Source: an uncultured Pirellulaceae bacterium (GTDB taxonomy: Bacteria; Planctomycetota; Planctomycetia; Pirellulales; Pirellulaceae). From it: a DNA stretch of 44,582 nucleotides. The position numbers and the translations under genes were made by a program. Below, piece by piece: positions 17,147 through 25,579 of this stretch. The notes under the pieces were generated by a model. That model saw only the letters and a list, made by a program, of their open reading frames with translations. It was not told the origin of the DNA and searched no databases. The stretch lies in assembly GCA_938082855.1 (NCBI GenBank), contig CALKCC010000049.1, positions 1-44,582 on the forward strand, in the 5' to 3' direction. Within the stretch, counting starts at the first letter, position 1. Each line of letters starts with the position of its first letter.

Positions 17147-18076
17147 ATGTCATTTACCGTTCGAACCATGACGGCCGACGATCGGCACGAAGTTGCTGAG
17201 CTCATCTACATTTCGATTAATCACTGGTATCAAACCCATGGCTGTCCGCCGATCTTTACCGGTGGTCCTGCCAATTGCAACATCTTCTTCGATGTCTATG
17301 AAGCGTTAGATCCTGGCTGTGGACTGGTCGCGGAACACAACGAAACCGGTAAGCTCATGGCGTCCTGTTTCTATCATCCTCGTCAGTACCATGTATCGCT
17401 GGGCATCATGACGGCACATCCAAATCACTTTGGGAGCGGGGCCGGCAAAGCTATTCTGCAGGCGATTATTGATTATTCCAACGATCAACAAAAACCGTTG
17501 CGATTGACTCAAAGTGCCATCAATGTCGATTCCTTTTCGCTTTACAACAAAGCTGGGTTTGTCCCTCGTCATGCCTATCAGGATATGTTTTTAGAAATCC
17601 CTGAAACAGGCTTTGAACCTCAGCCGGATGGGCTGGAGTACGTCCGCAATGCGACACTCGACGATCTCTCTGCAATGAGTGAGCTCGAATACAAGATTTC
17701 CGGCATCACCCGAGAAAAAGACTATCGTTATCTCATCGAGAATAAAGAGGGCCTCTGGGGTATGTCGGTAGCTGTCTGCCCGGAAACCAATCAGCTTTCT
17801 GGATTTCTGGGATCCTGTCACCACCCCGCTACGAACTTAATCGGCCCTGGAGTTGCCGTTAATGATCCCGTGGCTACAGCACTGCTGGCTCATCAGTTAA
17901 ATCAACACGCTGGCAAGACGCCCGTGTTTTTACTGCCTGTGGAATCCGAGCAATTGGTGCAAACAGCCTATCGCTGGGGTGCGCGAAATTGTGAGATGCA
18001 CTTTTGTCAGGTCTATGGAGAATTCCAGCCCTTTGATGGAGTCAACATTCCGACCTTTATGCCAGAGACGGGCTAA
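17147..18076 (+). CDS. GNAT-family acetyltransferase with two GNAT-like halves
   Basis: A 309-residue protein. The N-terminal half (about 1-145) is a GNAT fold: VRTMTADDRHEVAELIYISI, an acceptor region, GIMTAHPNHFGSGAGKAILQ (acetyl-CoA pyrophosphate loop, variant R/Q-x-x-G-x-G/A) and NVDSFSLYNKAGFVPRHAYQ. The C-terminal half (about 155-305, YVRNATLDDLSAMSELEYKI onward) resembles a second, degenerate GNAT domain without a clear CoA loop (GPGVAVNDPVATALL). Such tandem GNATs often act on small molecules or protein amines; the substrate is unknown. The gene follows the acidic protein after 36 bp and may be co-transcribed with it. It is convergent with the outer-membrane protein gene. Confidence 0.82.
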   Translation: MSFTVRTMTADDRHEVAELIYISINHWYQTHGCPPIFTGGPANCNIFFDVYEALDPGCGLVAEHNETGKLMASCFYHPRQYHVSLGIMTAHPNHFGSGAGKAILQAIIDYSNDQQKPLRLTQSAINVDSFSLYNKAGFVPRHAYQDMFLEIPETGFEPQPDGLEYVRNATLDDLSAMSELEYKISGITREKDYRYLIENKEGLWGMSVAVCPETNQLSGFLGSCHHPATNLIGPGVAVNDPVATALLAHQLNQHAGKTPVFLLPVESEQLVQTAYRWGARNCEMHFCQVYGEFQPFDGVNIPTFMPETG

Positions 18077-18121
18077 ATCTGTGCGAGGTCGTCTGAGACC
18101 CGACTCGAGATTGGGCCGACC

Positions 18122-19462
18122 TTAAAAGTCGTATTCCAATCCCATATAAGCCCCATGCAAGAGAATGCTTTCGTTGCTCTGAAGTTGCGGGCTTGTGGTG
18201 AAGTTCTGTAGAGGTTGAGCAAGTTGGTTGCCCGGCAGTGCCAAACCAGTCACAGCGACCATCCTGTACCCTGCCGTAATCCGGCACCGATCGCTGCATC
18301 GATAGAGAAAACCCAAATCAATCTGACCCAGCATCGAAACATCATCTTTGGTCTGTGAGCTGTCAGCATTCAATGGCGAGGACTGGTCTCCCGCATAAAC
18401 AAATCCGTCGGCTGAGCGGAATTGGGTTTGTAATGTAATTGCATTGGCAAACACACCGGCTTTGACGCCAAGGTGCCATTCCAGTTGTTGGCTTGGCTGC
18501 CAATGTAATAAGGAGCCAAGTTGAAATCCAAACAGATGATTGTCTCCCTGGCTTGCCAGCTGTAGCTCGTCCATCGATAAGGTCAAATCTTCACTGGCTT
18601 TGAAAAATCGAAAACCGGCGAAGTAGTCTAATTCAATTTGATCACTGGTTGTCGAACCACCCCAGTTAACCTCTAGGTTGTGGTACTGAAAACCACGTGC
18701 TAAGCCGATATCCTGTGCTGCGCCAACGGCATCTGTTAGCAACGTGCCATCGGCTCCGTAGCTCAGTCCATTGATATCCAATTCGGATTCGAATCCACCG
18801 GTCGGCTCATGAAGCTCGGCGGAATCGCCTGTAGTGAATAGTCCCCAATAGACGAGGTCGACTCGTTTGTCGTTTCCTAGCTGTTTGGAAAGTGATGCTT
18901 CAAAACCACCCGCCGTGTCTAAATCGGCATCCCGCGTCGTCAATAGGCTCCCAGAAGGAGTTGAGGCTAGAGACTGAGAAGCCGAGTTATCTTTTGTCAT
19001 AACTAAGCCACGAAGCTGAAAGTCCCATCCGGAGACTGTAACTCCCGTGGCGCGATGATTTTCCTGATGATAAAACCTGGCATCATTTTGGACGGCGTTC
19101 AGTCGTTGGTCATGAGCTCGATTCGGAGACCATCGAGAATGAATGCGACCGGAGTCTTCCTGGCGAATGGGAGAAGGGAATGATTGTGTCAAACGCTGAG
19201 GATTGGATGGTGAACCTGGACTTAGTGGGTCTAGCTGGGCAGGTGAAGAGGGTTTTTGTCCGGCTTCAAGAGAAGTGTATGGAGCCGTGTTGGCTGCCCG
19301 CTGGGCTCTTGCCGTCCAGCCCGAATTTATAGCAAGCGGTCGAGCTGGTTCACGATAGGGGTCAAACAGTGATGGTTCGTGTTGCGAGATAGTCTCAGCA
19401 GCAAGAGTGGTGGTAAACACCACTGTCAGCAAAAGCAAAGCCTGGATAGATTGCCGCATCAT
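18122..19462 (-). CDS. Exported outer-membrane beta-barrel protein, BBP7-like
   Basis: A 446-residue protein with a clear N-terminal signal peptide (RQSIQALLLLTVVFTTTLAAE, cleavage near residue 22). A Pro/Ser/Asn-rich linker to about residue 130 is followed by repeated amphipathic strands: GWDFQLRGLVMT, RVDLVYWGLFTT, NLEVNWGG, IELDYFAGFRFF, HLFGFQLGSLLHW, EWHLGVKAGVFAN, MLGQIDLGFLYR, and a final strand ending YMGLEYDF with C-terminal phenylalanine. This resembles planctomycete BBP7-type outer-membrane proteins, whose function is not established. C-C pairing is possible at the RCSDRCR segment. It is monocistronic, with an inverted repeat about 130 bp upstream of the start. Confidence 0.75.
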   Translation of the reverse strand: MMRQSIQALLLLTVVFTTTLAAETISQHEPSLFDPYREPARPLAINSGWTARAQRAANTAPYTSLEAGQKPSSPAQLDPLSPGSPSNPQRLTQSFPSPIRQEDSGRIHSRWSPNRAHDQRLNAVQNDARFYHQENHRATGVTVSGWDFQLRGLVMTKDNSASQSLASTPSGSLLTTRDADLDTAGGFEASLSKQLGNDKRVDLVYWGLFTTGDSAELHEPTGGFESELDINGLSYGADGTLLTDAVGAAQDIGLARGFQYHNLEVNWGGSTTSDQIELDYFAGFRFFKASEDLTLSMDELQLASQGDNHLFGFQLGSLLHWQPSQQLEWHLGVKAGVFANAITLQTQFRSADGFVYAGDQSSPLNADSSQTKDDVSMLGQIDLGFLYRCSDRCRITAGYRMVAVTGLALPGNQLAQPLQNFTTSPQLQSNESILLHGAYMGLEYDF

Positions 19463-19891
19463 ATCTGTGGATCATCTCGCCTTTAAAAGGGGATTGCCAA
19501 TGCGACTACAAAAACCGCATTGGCAAACAAAAACAGGGATGATACGTCTGGTAGGGGGGGTTGGCTTTGTCTGCTGAAATTGAAATCGGCCGGTTAACAC
19601 TTTGTTAATTGGTCGAAACCGGAGACAATTCTCAGGTTCGTTAAATCGGCTCGCTACAATCGTTACGGCCTGTATGACACGCCTTTCCAAGTAAGTAGAT
19701 CACTCAAATCCCGTCTACTCGATGCAATGCGTATAACCGATACAACCTGTAAGGCCAGCTTTACTTAAGACATCCAGGCCTGTCACCTTGAGTGATTCTC
19801 GATCCGCAGCGATTTCCGCTCATTCACAATCTACGCTGCCACGGTTATATTTGAAGATTGATGAAAATAGATTCGCCGTTATGGCTCCCTT
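19463..19891. other. Intergenic region between divergent genes
   Basis: About 430 bp upstream of both the leftward barrel gene and the rightward aroB cluster. It contains a run of seven G at 19554-19560 and the nested inverted repeat at 19590-19622. No gene or RNA is recognised. Confidence 0.5.
19590..19622. promoter_or_regulatory. Nested inverted repeat, possible operator
   Basis: TTAACA-CTT-TGTTAA (19594-19608) is a perfect 6-3-6 inverted repeat. It overlaps the left arm of an outer CCGGTT...AACCGG pair (19590-19595 and 19617-19622). It lies about 130 bp upstream of the barrel gene start and about 290 bp upstream of the small gene at 19906, so its target is uncertain. Confidence 0.35.
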
Positions 19892-19905
19892 AGGAGATTA
19901 CTATC

Positions 19906-20118
19906 GTGGCTGACAAATACGATGTTTACCGAGAAGCTTTGGTAATGGAAGAAGATACCGTTTGGCCTGAAGGGTTGGACGTTGCTAATAAACCTACGAT
20001 CCATCGCGCTCTACATGACAGCGCTGAACAGTGTGCAGCGATAGAATATGTACGGACGCACACCGGATTCTGTCGCAAAATTACTGCCTCCGCTGAAGAC
20101 ATTCAACGGGTGAGCTAG
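19906..20118 (+). CDS. Small conserved-looking protein of unknown function
   Basis: A 70-residue acidic soluble protein (MADKYDVYREALVMEEDTVW, then a helical middle and EYVRTHTGFCRK). It has no signal peptide or membrane helix. The start is GTG with AGGAG at 19892-19896, a good ribosome-binding site 9 nt upstream, which supports real translation. It lies 30 bp before aroB and probably shares its transcript. No function can be assigned. Confidence 0.65.
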   Translation: MADKYDVYREALVMEEDTVWPEGLDVANKPTIHRALHDSAEQCAAIEYVRTHTGFCRKITASAEDIQRVS

Positions 20119-20148
20119 ACTCATTTTGACCAAGAAGCAGGCTCACCT

Positions 20149-21240
20149 TTGACTGTTGAATCCACTACCGTTCATGTCGGCCTGGCCGAACGCAGCTACG
20201 ACATTCATATCGGTTCCGATAATCTCTCTACCGTGGGTGAGCTCGTCGCCGGTCTCGATGACGTAACTCACGCGATCCTGATTACCGACTCCAATGTTCG
20301 TGAGTTGTACGGCGAGACCGTACGCAAGTCACTCTCTAGTGCCAACCTGCAAGTGGACATCATGACGGTACCTGCCGGGGAATCGAGTAAGTCGACCGGA
20401 ATTGCCGAAGAGCTTTGGAAGCAACTACTCTCACTCGGCGCCGACCGCAAGTCTGTTGTCGTCGCACTGGGCGGAGGCGTTGTCGGAGACTTAGCAGGGT
20501 TTGTCGCGGCAACCTATGGGCGGGGCATACGCTTTGTACAAATCCCTACGACACTTTTGGCCACCGTGGACAGTAGCGTCGGTGGCAAAGTCGGGATCAA
20601 TTTGCCTGGCGCTAAAAATATGGTTGGCGCATTCTGGCAACCACAGTCCGTACTGATTGATGTCAATGTTCTGCAAAGCCTGCCGGCACGTGATTATCAT
20701 GCCGGGCTGGCAGAAGTGGTTAAGTATGGAGTCATTCAGGATGAAGGTTTCTTCAGTCGACTGGAAAACAATGTCGGCCTGATTCTCGACCGCGACCCTG
20801 AATTCATGCGGGACGTCATTGCACGTTGCTGTGAATTGAAGGCTTACGTCGTTGAAAATGACGAACGTGAAACAACAGGCCTGCGAGCGATATTGAATTA
20901 CGGGCACACCTTCTGCCACGCGATCGAAGCGTGTACGGGGTATGGAACTTATATGCATGGCGAGGCCGTTGCCATCGGCATGCTCTGTGCATCTCGTTTG
21001 GCCGAATCCCTAAATCGAATCACCGCTGAAGATACGGCACGTCAGCGTGACTTGCTGGAACAACTCAACCTGCCTATCGACCTGCCCGCGGATTTTGACA
21101 GAGAGCCAATGGTCGAAGCCATGAAGAAGGACAAAAAGGCGGAGCACGGAAAGATTCGCTTTATCCTGCCGTCACGCATTGGCCATGTCGAACTGGTCGA
21201 TGATGTCGAGGACGCACTAGCACTTGCCGCATTCAATTAA
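20149..21240 (+). CDS. aroB: 3-dehydroquinate synthase
   Basis: A 363-residue cytoplasmic enzyme, normal length, catalysing the second shikimate-pathway step (DAHP to 3-dehydroquinate, NAD- and zinc-dependent). Family motifs are the NAD-binding ALGGGVVGDLAGFVAATYGRG, IPTTLLATVDSSVGGKVGIN, KNMVGAFWQP, AEVVKYGVI and the metal-binding histidines in LNYGHTFCHAIEA and MHGEAVAIGM. The start codon appears to be TTG at 20149, as no suitable ATG exists before the conserved N-terminus (VHVGLAERSYDIHIG). It leads a tight rightward run with a rhomboid gene 24 bp downstream. Confidence 0.96.
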   Translation: MTVESTTVHVGLAERSYDIHIGSDNLSTVGELVAGLDDVTHAILITDSNVRELYGETVRKSLSSANLQVDIMTVPAGESSKSTGIAEELWKQLLSLGADRKSVVVALGGGVVGDLAGFVAATYGRGIRFVQIPTTLLATVDSSVGGKVGINLPGAKNMVGAFWQPQSVLIDVNVLQSLPARDYHAGLAEVVKYGVIQDEGFFSRLENNVGLILDRDPEFMRDVIARCCELKAYVVENDERETTGLRAILNYGHTFCHAIEACTGYGTYMHGEAVAIGMLCASRLAESLNRITAEDTARQRDLLEQLNLPIDLPADFDREPMVEAMKKDKKAEHGKIRFILPSRIGHVELVDDVEDALALAAFN

Positions 21241-21264
21241 CGGGCATTCAGGCCAAATTCCACT

Positions 21265-22287
21265 ATGAGAAAATTACACACCTTTGAGCAGGAGTTAGAT
21301 GCCAACCGGTTTACCGCCGTGTTGACCGTCAATCAGGTGGAAGCTCAGGTATTGCGGAGCAAAGACAATCAATGGGATCTGTGGATCATTGATGAAGATG
21401 CTATAAATCAAGCCCGCAAATTACTCGGCGAATATCAATCGAACCCCGATTCACCACAGATTCAGATGGCTTTGGCCAAGGCCAAGAAAATTCAACAGCA
21501 GTTGAAACAGGAAAAAGCCGAACGCATTAAGCAAGCCAAAAAGATTGAAGTGCGAACGCAGTTCCGCGACCCCCATAACATGATGGCGGCGATGCAGCGT
21601 AAGGACACGTTGACTCGCAAAATTATCTTGTTATGTGCAATCGTCTTTGGCGCCAGTCTGGTGTTCCAATCACAAGACGGCTCTCAGGAAAATTTCGTTA
21701 GAAACGCTTTAGAAACACGTGACAGCTCTTCAAGAGTTCCTGTTGAAGCAAGCGTACTCGAAATCCGATTCCAACAAATCTCCCAGGGGCAGATTTGGCG
21801 GCTGATTACGCCTGTATTCGTGCATGGGTCAGGTCACGAATTCCTCTTCGACTTCCTGCACATCTTCTTCAATATGTATTGGATGTACTGGCTTGGTACG
21901 CGACTCGAGATTCAATTTGGCGTAAAGACTTATTTGGGACTTTTTCTGATCGCTGGAGTCGCGAGTGTTCTAGTGCCATTACTCACGCCAGGCTCCGGTC
22001 TACTGGGAATCCGTGGGCTTGGAGGCAGCCCGGTGGTAGGTATGTCCGGTGTCGTTTTTGGCGTCATCGGTTTCGGCTGGTGCAAAATGAAGATGAAGCC
22101 ATCGGTCGGAATGCTCATCACGCCGTTTGTACTCATGTTTTCGATTGGCTGGATGTTGTTCGGCATCGTCTCCGCAAGTTCTTCTCAGGAGACCGGATAC
22201 ATTAGCTCGATAAGCCATCTCGCACACCTGGTGGGGCTACTTACAGGTGCGATGTACGCCTTTGTTCATACCAAGCTCGGTAAATAG
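21265..22287 (+). CDS. Rhomboid intramembrane serine protease, GlpG-like
   Basis: A 340-residue protein. Residues 1-70 resemble the cytoplasmic N-terminal domain of GlpG (NQWDLWIIDEDAINQARKLL, then a YQSNPDSPQIQ segment). A charged Lys/Glu helix follows (70-100), then about six membrane helices. Rhomboid catalytic features are the Ser in GMSGVVFGVIGFGW (S261) and the His in SHLAHLVGLLTG (H321), with HIFFNMYWMYWLG as the usual HxxxN region (H199, N203). It cleaves membrane-protein substrates within the lipid bilayer; the substrates are unknown. A loop between helices 1 and 2 (about 136-172) is longer than in E. coli GlpG. Gaps of 24 and 11 bp to its neighbours indicate an operon. Confidence 0.92.
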   Translation: MRKLHTFEQELDANRFTAVLTVNQVEAQVLRSKDNQWDLWIIDEDAINQARKLLGEYQSNPDSPQIQMALAKAKKIQQQLKQEKAERIKQAKKIEVRTQFRDPHNMMAAMQRKDTLTRKIILLCAIVFGASLVFQSQDGSQENFVRNALETRDSSSRVPVEASVLEIRFQQISQGQIWRLITPVFVHGSGHEFLFDFLHIFFNMYWMYWLGTRLEIQFGVKTYLGLFLIAGVASVLVPLLTPGSGLLGIRGLGGSPVVGMSGVVFGVIGFGWCKMKMKPSVGMLITPFVLMFSIGWMLFGIVSASSSQETGYISSISHLAHLVGLLTGAMYAFVHTKLGK

Positions 22288-22298
22288 AGAGAGTCACA

Positions 22299-22835
22299 AT
22301 GAAGCCAGATGTTCAGGGCAAGCTGGTCATCATAAGCATCTTTGGTGTGGCAATTGCCATGAGCATCTATGCCTGGTGGCATAATATTCACACGGGCAAT
22401 CAAGTCATCGAGTTCTTTGGTGTCGAAAATGCCACACGATTACGACACGCTGATTCCATCGAGCTATTCATCCTTGATAAAGCCACCGATGGACAAGGCA
22501 AAGAGCAATTGAGTACATCAGCAGGCTCTAGCTCTGTTCGATCGAAACAGAATATCACGAATACACCCGGCATGGTTCATCTGCGACACATGTTTATTCA
22601 GGATCACACCTATCGATGGGATCAGGGAGCTCCAGAATTGCCTCCGAGGTGGGCCTTTGCTTTACGATTCAAAGATTCGTCTGGAACCACCACGTTAGTT
22701 TTCGCTCCTGCCAATTACGTTGTAGAGCACGTGGAATCCGGGAAGCTACTATTAATGGGTGACTTACTAGACAACCTGATCCGTTACCTGACCGAAAGCA
22801 AATTAATAACTCTCGACGACGTTACTGAACCCTAA
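22299..22835 (+). CDS. Membrane-anchored protein of unknown function
   Basis: A 178-residue protein with one N-terminal membrane helix (VIISIFGVAIAMSIYAWW, about residues 10-27) and a soluble, probably periplasmic domain. The domain alternates strands and loops (SIELFILDK, WAFALRFKDSSGTTTLVFAP, VESGKLLLMGDLLDNLIRYL). No family is recognised. It lies 11 bp after the rhomboid gene and 20 bp before the sulfite-oxidase-like gene. Its single N-terminal helix would make it a possible rhomboid substrate, which is speculation from context. Confidence 0.75.
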   Translation: MKPDVQGKLVIISIFGVAIAMSIYAWWHNIHTGNQVIEFFGVENATRLRHADSIELFILDKATDGQGKEQLSTSAGSSSVRSKQNITNTPGMVHLRHMFIQDHTYRWDQGAPELPPRWAFALRFKDSSGTTTLVFAPANYVVEHVESGKLLLMGDLLDNLIRYLTESKLITLDDVTEP

Positions 22836-22855
22836 CTTCTTAGCGAACTTACCAC

Positions 22856-23521
22856 GTGGATATTTATTCTCCAGCCAATGACGACAAGTATCAGCACGGC
22901 GATGCTCCTCAAGGAGAGGGGCTTGCTGATGATGTTATTATCAGCCCTGATACACAGCGTGAAAATCGTATTCCTCCGAATCAGGCCCGTACTCGTAAAT
23001 GGCCTGTACTGGATGCCAGTGGTACGCCTTCCATCCCTGACAATTGGGAACTGAAAATCTTTGGCTTGGTAGACAATCCACTAACGCTTTCCATGGAAGC
23101 ATTTCAAGCCGAACCTCGGGTGAAGGTCTTTGCGGACTTTCACTGTGTCACACAATGGTCGCGTCTGGGCAATCTATGGGAAGGAGTTTCCAGTCTTCAT
23201 TTATTAGAGCGAGCAGGCATTCAAGACTCAGCCAAGTACGTTATTCTGCACGGCTATGATAACGGCTGGACCACCAATCTTCCGCTCGAGGATTTCCTCC
23301 AGGCTGACGTGCTTCTGGCCGACCTGCATGATGGGCAGCCAATCGATGCGGACCATGGTGGACCGGTCCGAGCCATGGTGCCTCAGCTGTATGCCTGGAA
23401 AAGTGCAAAATGGGTTTGTGGTATCGAACTTGTAGCCGAAGATCAGCCAGGCTATTGGGAGCGTGGTGGTTACCATAACCACGGTGATCCCTGGAAAGAA
23501 GAACGCTGGGGTCGTTCTTAA
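22856..23521 (+). CDS. Sulfite-oxidase-fold molybdopterin protein
   Basis: A 221-residue soluble protein of the oxidoreductase molybdopterin-binding family (SUOX/YedY fold). The key segment is FADFHCVTQWSRLGNLWEG with the presumed Mo-ligand cysteine C97, followed by YVILHGYDNGWTTNLPLEDF and the HGGPVRAMVPQLYAWKSAKWVCGIEL segment that closes the cofactor site. It lacks a Tat or Sec signal, so it is probably cytoplasmic, unlike YedY/MsrP. The start is GTG at 22856. Members oxidise or reduce small molecules; the substrate here is unknown. It ends only 9 bp from the convergent pyrC stop and is last in the aroB run. Confidence 0.87.
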   Translation: MDIYSPANDDKYQHGDAPQGEGLADDVIISPDTQRENRIPPNQARTRKWPVLDASGTPSIPDNWELKIFGLVDNPLTLSMEAFQAEPRVKVFADFHCVTQWSRLGNLWEGVSSLHLLERAGIQDSAKYVILHGYDNGWTTNLPLEDFLQADVLLADLHDGQPIDADHGGPVRAMVPQLYAWKSAKWVCGIELVAEDQPGYWERGGYHNHGDPWKEERWGRS

Positions 23522-23530
23522 TTCGACTCG

Positions 23531-24862
23531 CTAATCCTGAGTCGCCCAGAAACCTCCACGAGCGTGGTCATATTGCGCTTCCTGTCCACGGTGGTCCAGT
23601 TTCAATTGGCCATCTCGGTAGACTTCCGTGCCCATCACGTAGGTTCGCACGGCCCAGCCTTGTAGGGTGACCCCATTCCAAGGCGACCACTTACACTTGG
23701 TTTGCTGGTCTTCGTTACGAATTTCCTTCCGCAGGTTCATATCAACCAACGCCAAATCTGCGTCGTAACCCACTTCAATCCGACCTTTGTTCACAATGTC
23801 CCAAACTCTGGCTGGCGCGTCACACATCCATGACACCACTTGCTGCAAGGTGCAGTTGCCCTGATTAACTTCATTAAGAATGAGGGCCAGCGAGTTCTCA
23901 ACAGCTGGCAACCCGGAGGGTGATGCAGGATAGCCCTGAGCTTTTTCTTCCAGTGTGTGAGGAGCATGGTCCGTGGCGATCACCTGAATTCGGCCCGCAT
24001 GCAACGCCTCCCACAATTTGGCATTATCTTCCGCATGTTTGATTGAAGGGTTCATCTGGATCAGATTGCCGAGACGATCGTAGTCATCCACGTTGAAAAA
24101 CAAATGGTGAGGACAAGCCTCTGCTGTAATCAATCCACCAAAGTCGCCCAGGAAGTCCGCTTCGATTCCGGTCGAGACATGCAGTACATGAAACCGATGG
24201 TTGTGTCGCTGTGCCAAATCAATCGCTCGTCGGGTGGCGATAACAGCCGCTTCATAATCTCGAATTCTGGAGTGATCGCGGACGTCTGTTGTGCCGGCGT
24301 ACTTTTCCTTATTCGCTCGTACTGTTGTTTCATCTTCACAATGGGCGGTGATGGGCAAAGTGGTTAAAGCAAAGATTCGCTCCAATGCTTCCTGTTCATC
24401 GACAAGCAGGTTGCCGGTGCTCGAACCGATAAAGATTTTAATGCCCGGCGTACGATGAGCCCGGCTCAGCTCTTCCGCATTTTCCGGAGTGGCTCCAATG
24501 TAGAAGCCATAATTCACCATACTGTTTTGAGCACCGAGAGCGAGTTTGTCTTCCAACAACTCTTGCGTAATCGCATTAGGAATCGTGTTGGGCATTTCCA
24601 GAAAGGTTGTCACGCCACCGGCGGCACAAGCTCGGCTGGCATGAGTCAGGTCTTCTTTATGAGTTAAACCCGGTTCTCGAAAATGAACCTGATCATCAAT
24701 CACGCCCGGAATGAGATGCAGGCCTTCCGCGTCTACAACCTCATCCGCCGTGGTGGCAATGGACGGGTCAATCGCGGCAATCTTGTCGTCTTCAATTAGA
24801 ACGGAAACCTGAGCGATTTCCTTGGGCAGTACAACCTGTGCATTCTTAATCAGCGTCTTCAT
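23531..24862 (-). CDS. pyrC: Dihydroorotase
   Basis: A 443-residue amidohydrolase of the class I dihydroorotase group, closing the pyrimidine ring (carbamoyl-aspartate to dihydroorotate). Motifs are [28 protein letters not shown], the lysine in [29 protein letters not shown] and [13 protein letters not shown]. The usual first metal pair H-x-H is Q58-V-H60 here, a variant I recall in some dihydroorotase-like lineages; all other metal ligands look intact. It is a cytoplasmic enzyme. carB, for an earlier step of the same pathway, lies 2.3 kb away on the same strand but not in the same operon. Confidence 0.9.
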   Translation of the reverse strand: MKTLIKNAQVVLPKEIAQVSVLIEDDKIAAIDPSIATTADEVVDAEGLHLIPGVIDDQVHFREPGLTHKEDLTHASRACAAGGVTTFLEMPNTIPNAITQELLEDKLALGAQNSMVNYGFYIGATPENAEELSRAHRTPGIKIFIGSSTGNLLVDEQEALERIFALTTLPITAHCEDETTVRANKEKYAGTTDVRDHSRIRDYEAAVIATRRAIDLAQRHNHRFHVLHVSTGIEADFLGDFGGLITAEACPHHLFFNVDDYDRLGNLIQMNPSIKHAEDNAKLWEALHAGRIQVIATDHAPHTLEEKAQGYPASPSGLPAVENSLALILNEVNQGNCTLQQVVSWMCDAPARVWDIVNKGRIEVGYDADLALVDMNLRKEIRNEDQQTKCKWSPWNGVTLQGWAVRTYVMGTEVYRDGQLKLDHRGQEAQYDHARGGFWATQD

Positions 24863-24927
24863 AGCATTCCTGTCATCCCTCTACACTCGAGGCTGACAGC
24901 GCACGGTCAATCAAGGCGCGACACAGC

Positions 24928-25227
24928 CTAGAGCTTAACTCCAAATTCCTTCTCTGCTCTTATTCTTAACGCTTGCTGAAAGTAGGGGAAAGGGTAGCGT
25001 GAGTGTTTCTTTCTGGCATATGAATAGATACCCAGAACCATAGAAACTGGAAGGATACGTTTCTCTACCAGTGTAGCAACTCGTTCGATAAAAAGGTGCT
25101 CGGTAGGCTTCCGAGCTTTCAGTCCTGCTTTGAGCTGATCAACGAGCGGAGCGATATCAGCCGCCCAGACCTGCCCAACCGTTGCAAAACCTGTCAGACA
25201 ACCTGCGATAAATATTCGTCGCTTCAT
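24928..25227 (-). CDS. Small exported protein of unknown function
   Basis: A 99-residue protein with an N-terminal signal peptide (KRRIFIAGCLTGFATVGQVWA, cleavage about residue 22). The mature part is a basic, helical domain of about 75 residues (LVDQLKAGLKARKPTEHLFI, KRILPVSMVLGIYSYARKKH, PFPYFQQALRIRAEKEFGV). AGGAA sits 8 nt before the ATG. It is similar in build to small exported proteins found in planctomycete genomes; no function is known to me. It is 65 bp upstream of pyrC on the same strand and could share its transcript. Confidence 0.7.
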   Translation of the reverse strand: MKRRIFIAGCLTGFATVGQVWAADIAPLVDQLKAGLKARKPTEHLFIERVATLVEKRILPVSMVLGIYSYARKKHSRYPFPYFQQALRIRAEKEFGVKL

Positions 25228-25447
25228 GTTGGAATTCCTACAAAAACTAGAATCACACCTTCCATTCGTTCGGCGATTTGTACTTCATCGCCGGTGGTAA
25301 TGACAAGGCCATTTCCAGCATCACCTCGACTGGCAGAACATCGAAACCCTCAGGTTTTAGATCGTATTCTTACGCGTAGTTACTACTAATTGGGGGCTCA
25401 GTACCGATTCTTTGGTAAGAACCAACGAAATTCCTAATTTACTTCGA
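25228..25447. other. Divergent intergenic region, left of the DUF1501 promoter
   Basis: Non-coding DNA between the leftward small exported protein and the promoter of the rightward DUF1501 gene. An open frame running in from 25412 is in frame with DUF1501, but the ribosome-binding site places the real start at 25580. No other feature was seen. Confidence 0.45.
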
Positions 25448-25477
25448 TTGACCCAGTATAAATGCACGATTTATACT
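25448..25477 (+). promoter_or_regulatory. Promoter with embedded palindromic operator, upstream of the DUF1501 gene
   Basis: TTGACC (25448-25453), 18 bp, then TATACT (25472-25477) resembles a housekeeping-sigma promoter. The spacer and -10 hexamer are occupied by a perfect 9-5-9 inverted repeat: AGTATAAAT (25455-25463), GCACG, ATTTATACT (25469-25477). A dimeric regulator bound there would cover the -10. The ATG is about 100 nt downstream. Confidence 0.5.
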
Positions 25478-25565
25478 ATTAGTTGGGCCTGTTTCCCTAG
25501 AAGTGGTACGCTTCGGTGTGGAATCGAGGCAATGAATTCAAAACATACAACGAGTGGTTGTGTTG

Positions 25566-25575
25566 AAGGAGGTGA
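25566..25575 (+). promoter_or_regulatory. Strong ribosome-binding site of the DUF1501 gene
   Basis: AAGGAGGTGA is a full Shine-Dalgarno sequence ending 4 nt before the ATG at 25580. It shows that the upstream in-frame starts (25412, 25532) are not the main ones. Confidence 0.85.
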
Positions 25576-25579
25576 CCGA

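Noticed and set aside
18077-18121. AGGTCG...CGACCT pair between the GNAT and barrel genes
   Set aside because: A 6-bp stem with a long loop and no T-run; too weak to call a terminator.
25412-25579. Upstream extension of the DUF1501 frame
   Set aside because: It would place the promoter and palindrome inside the gene; the full Shine-Dalgarno at 25566-25575 points to ATG 25580.
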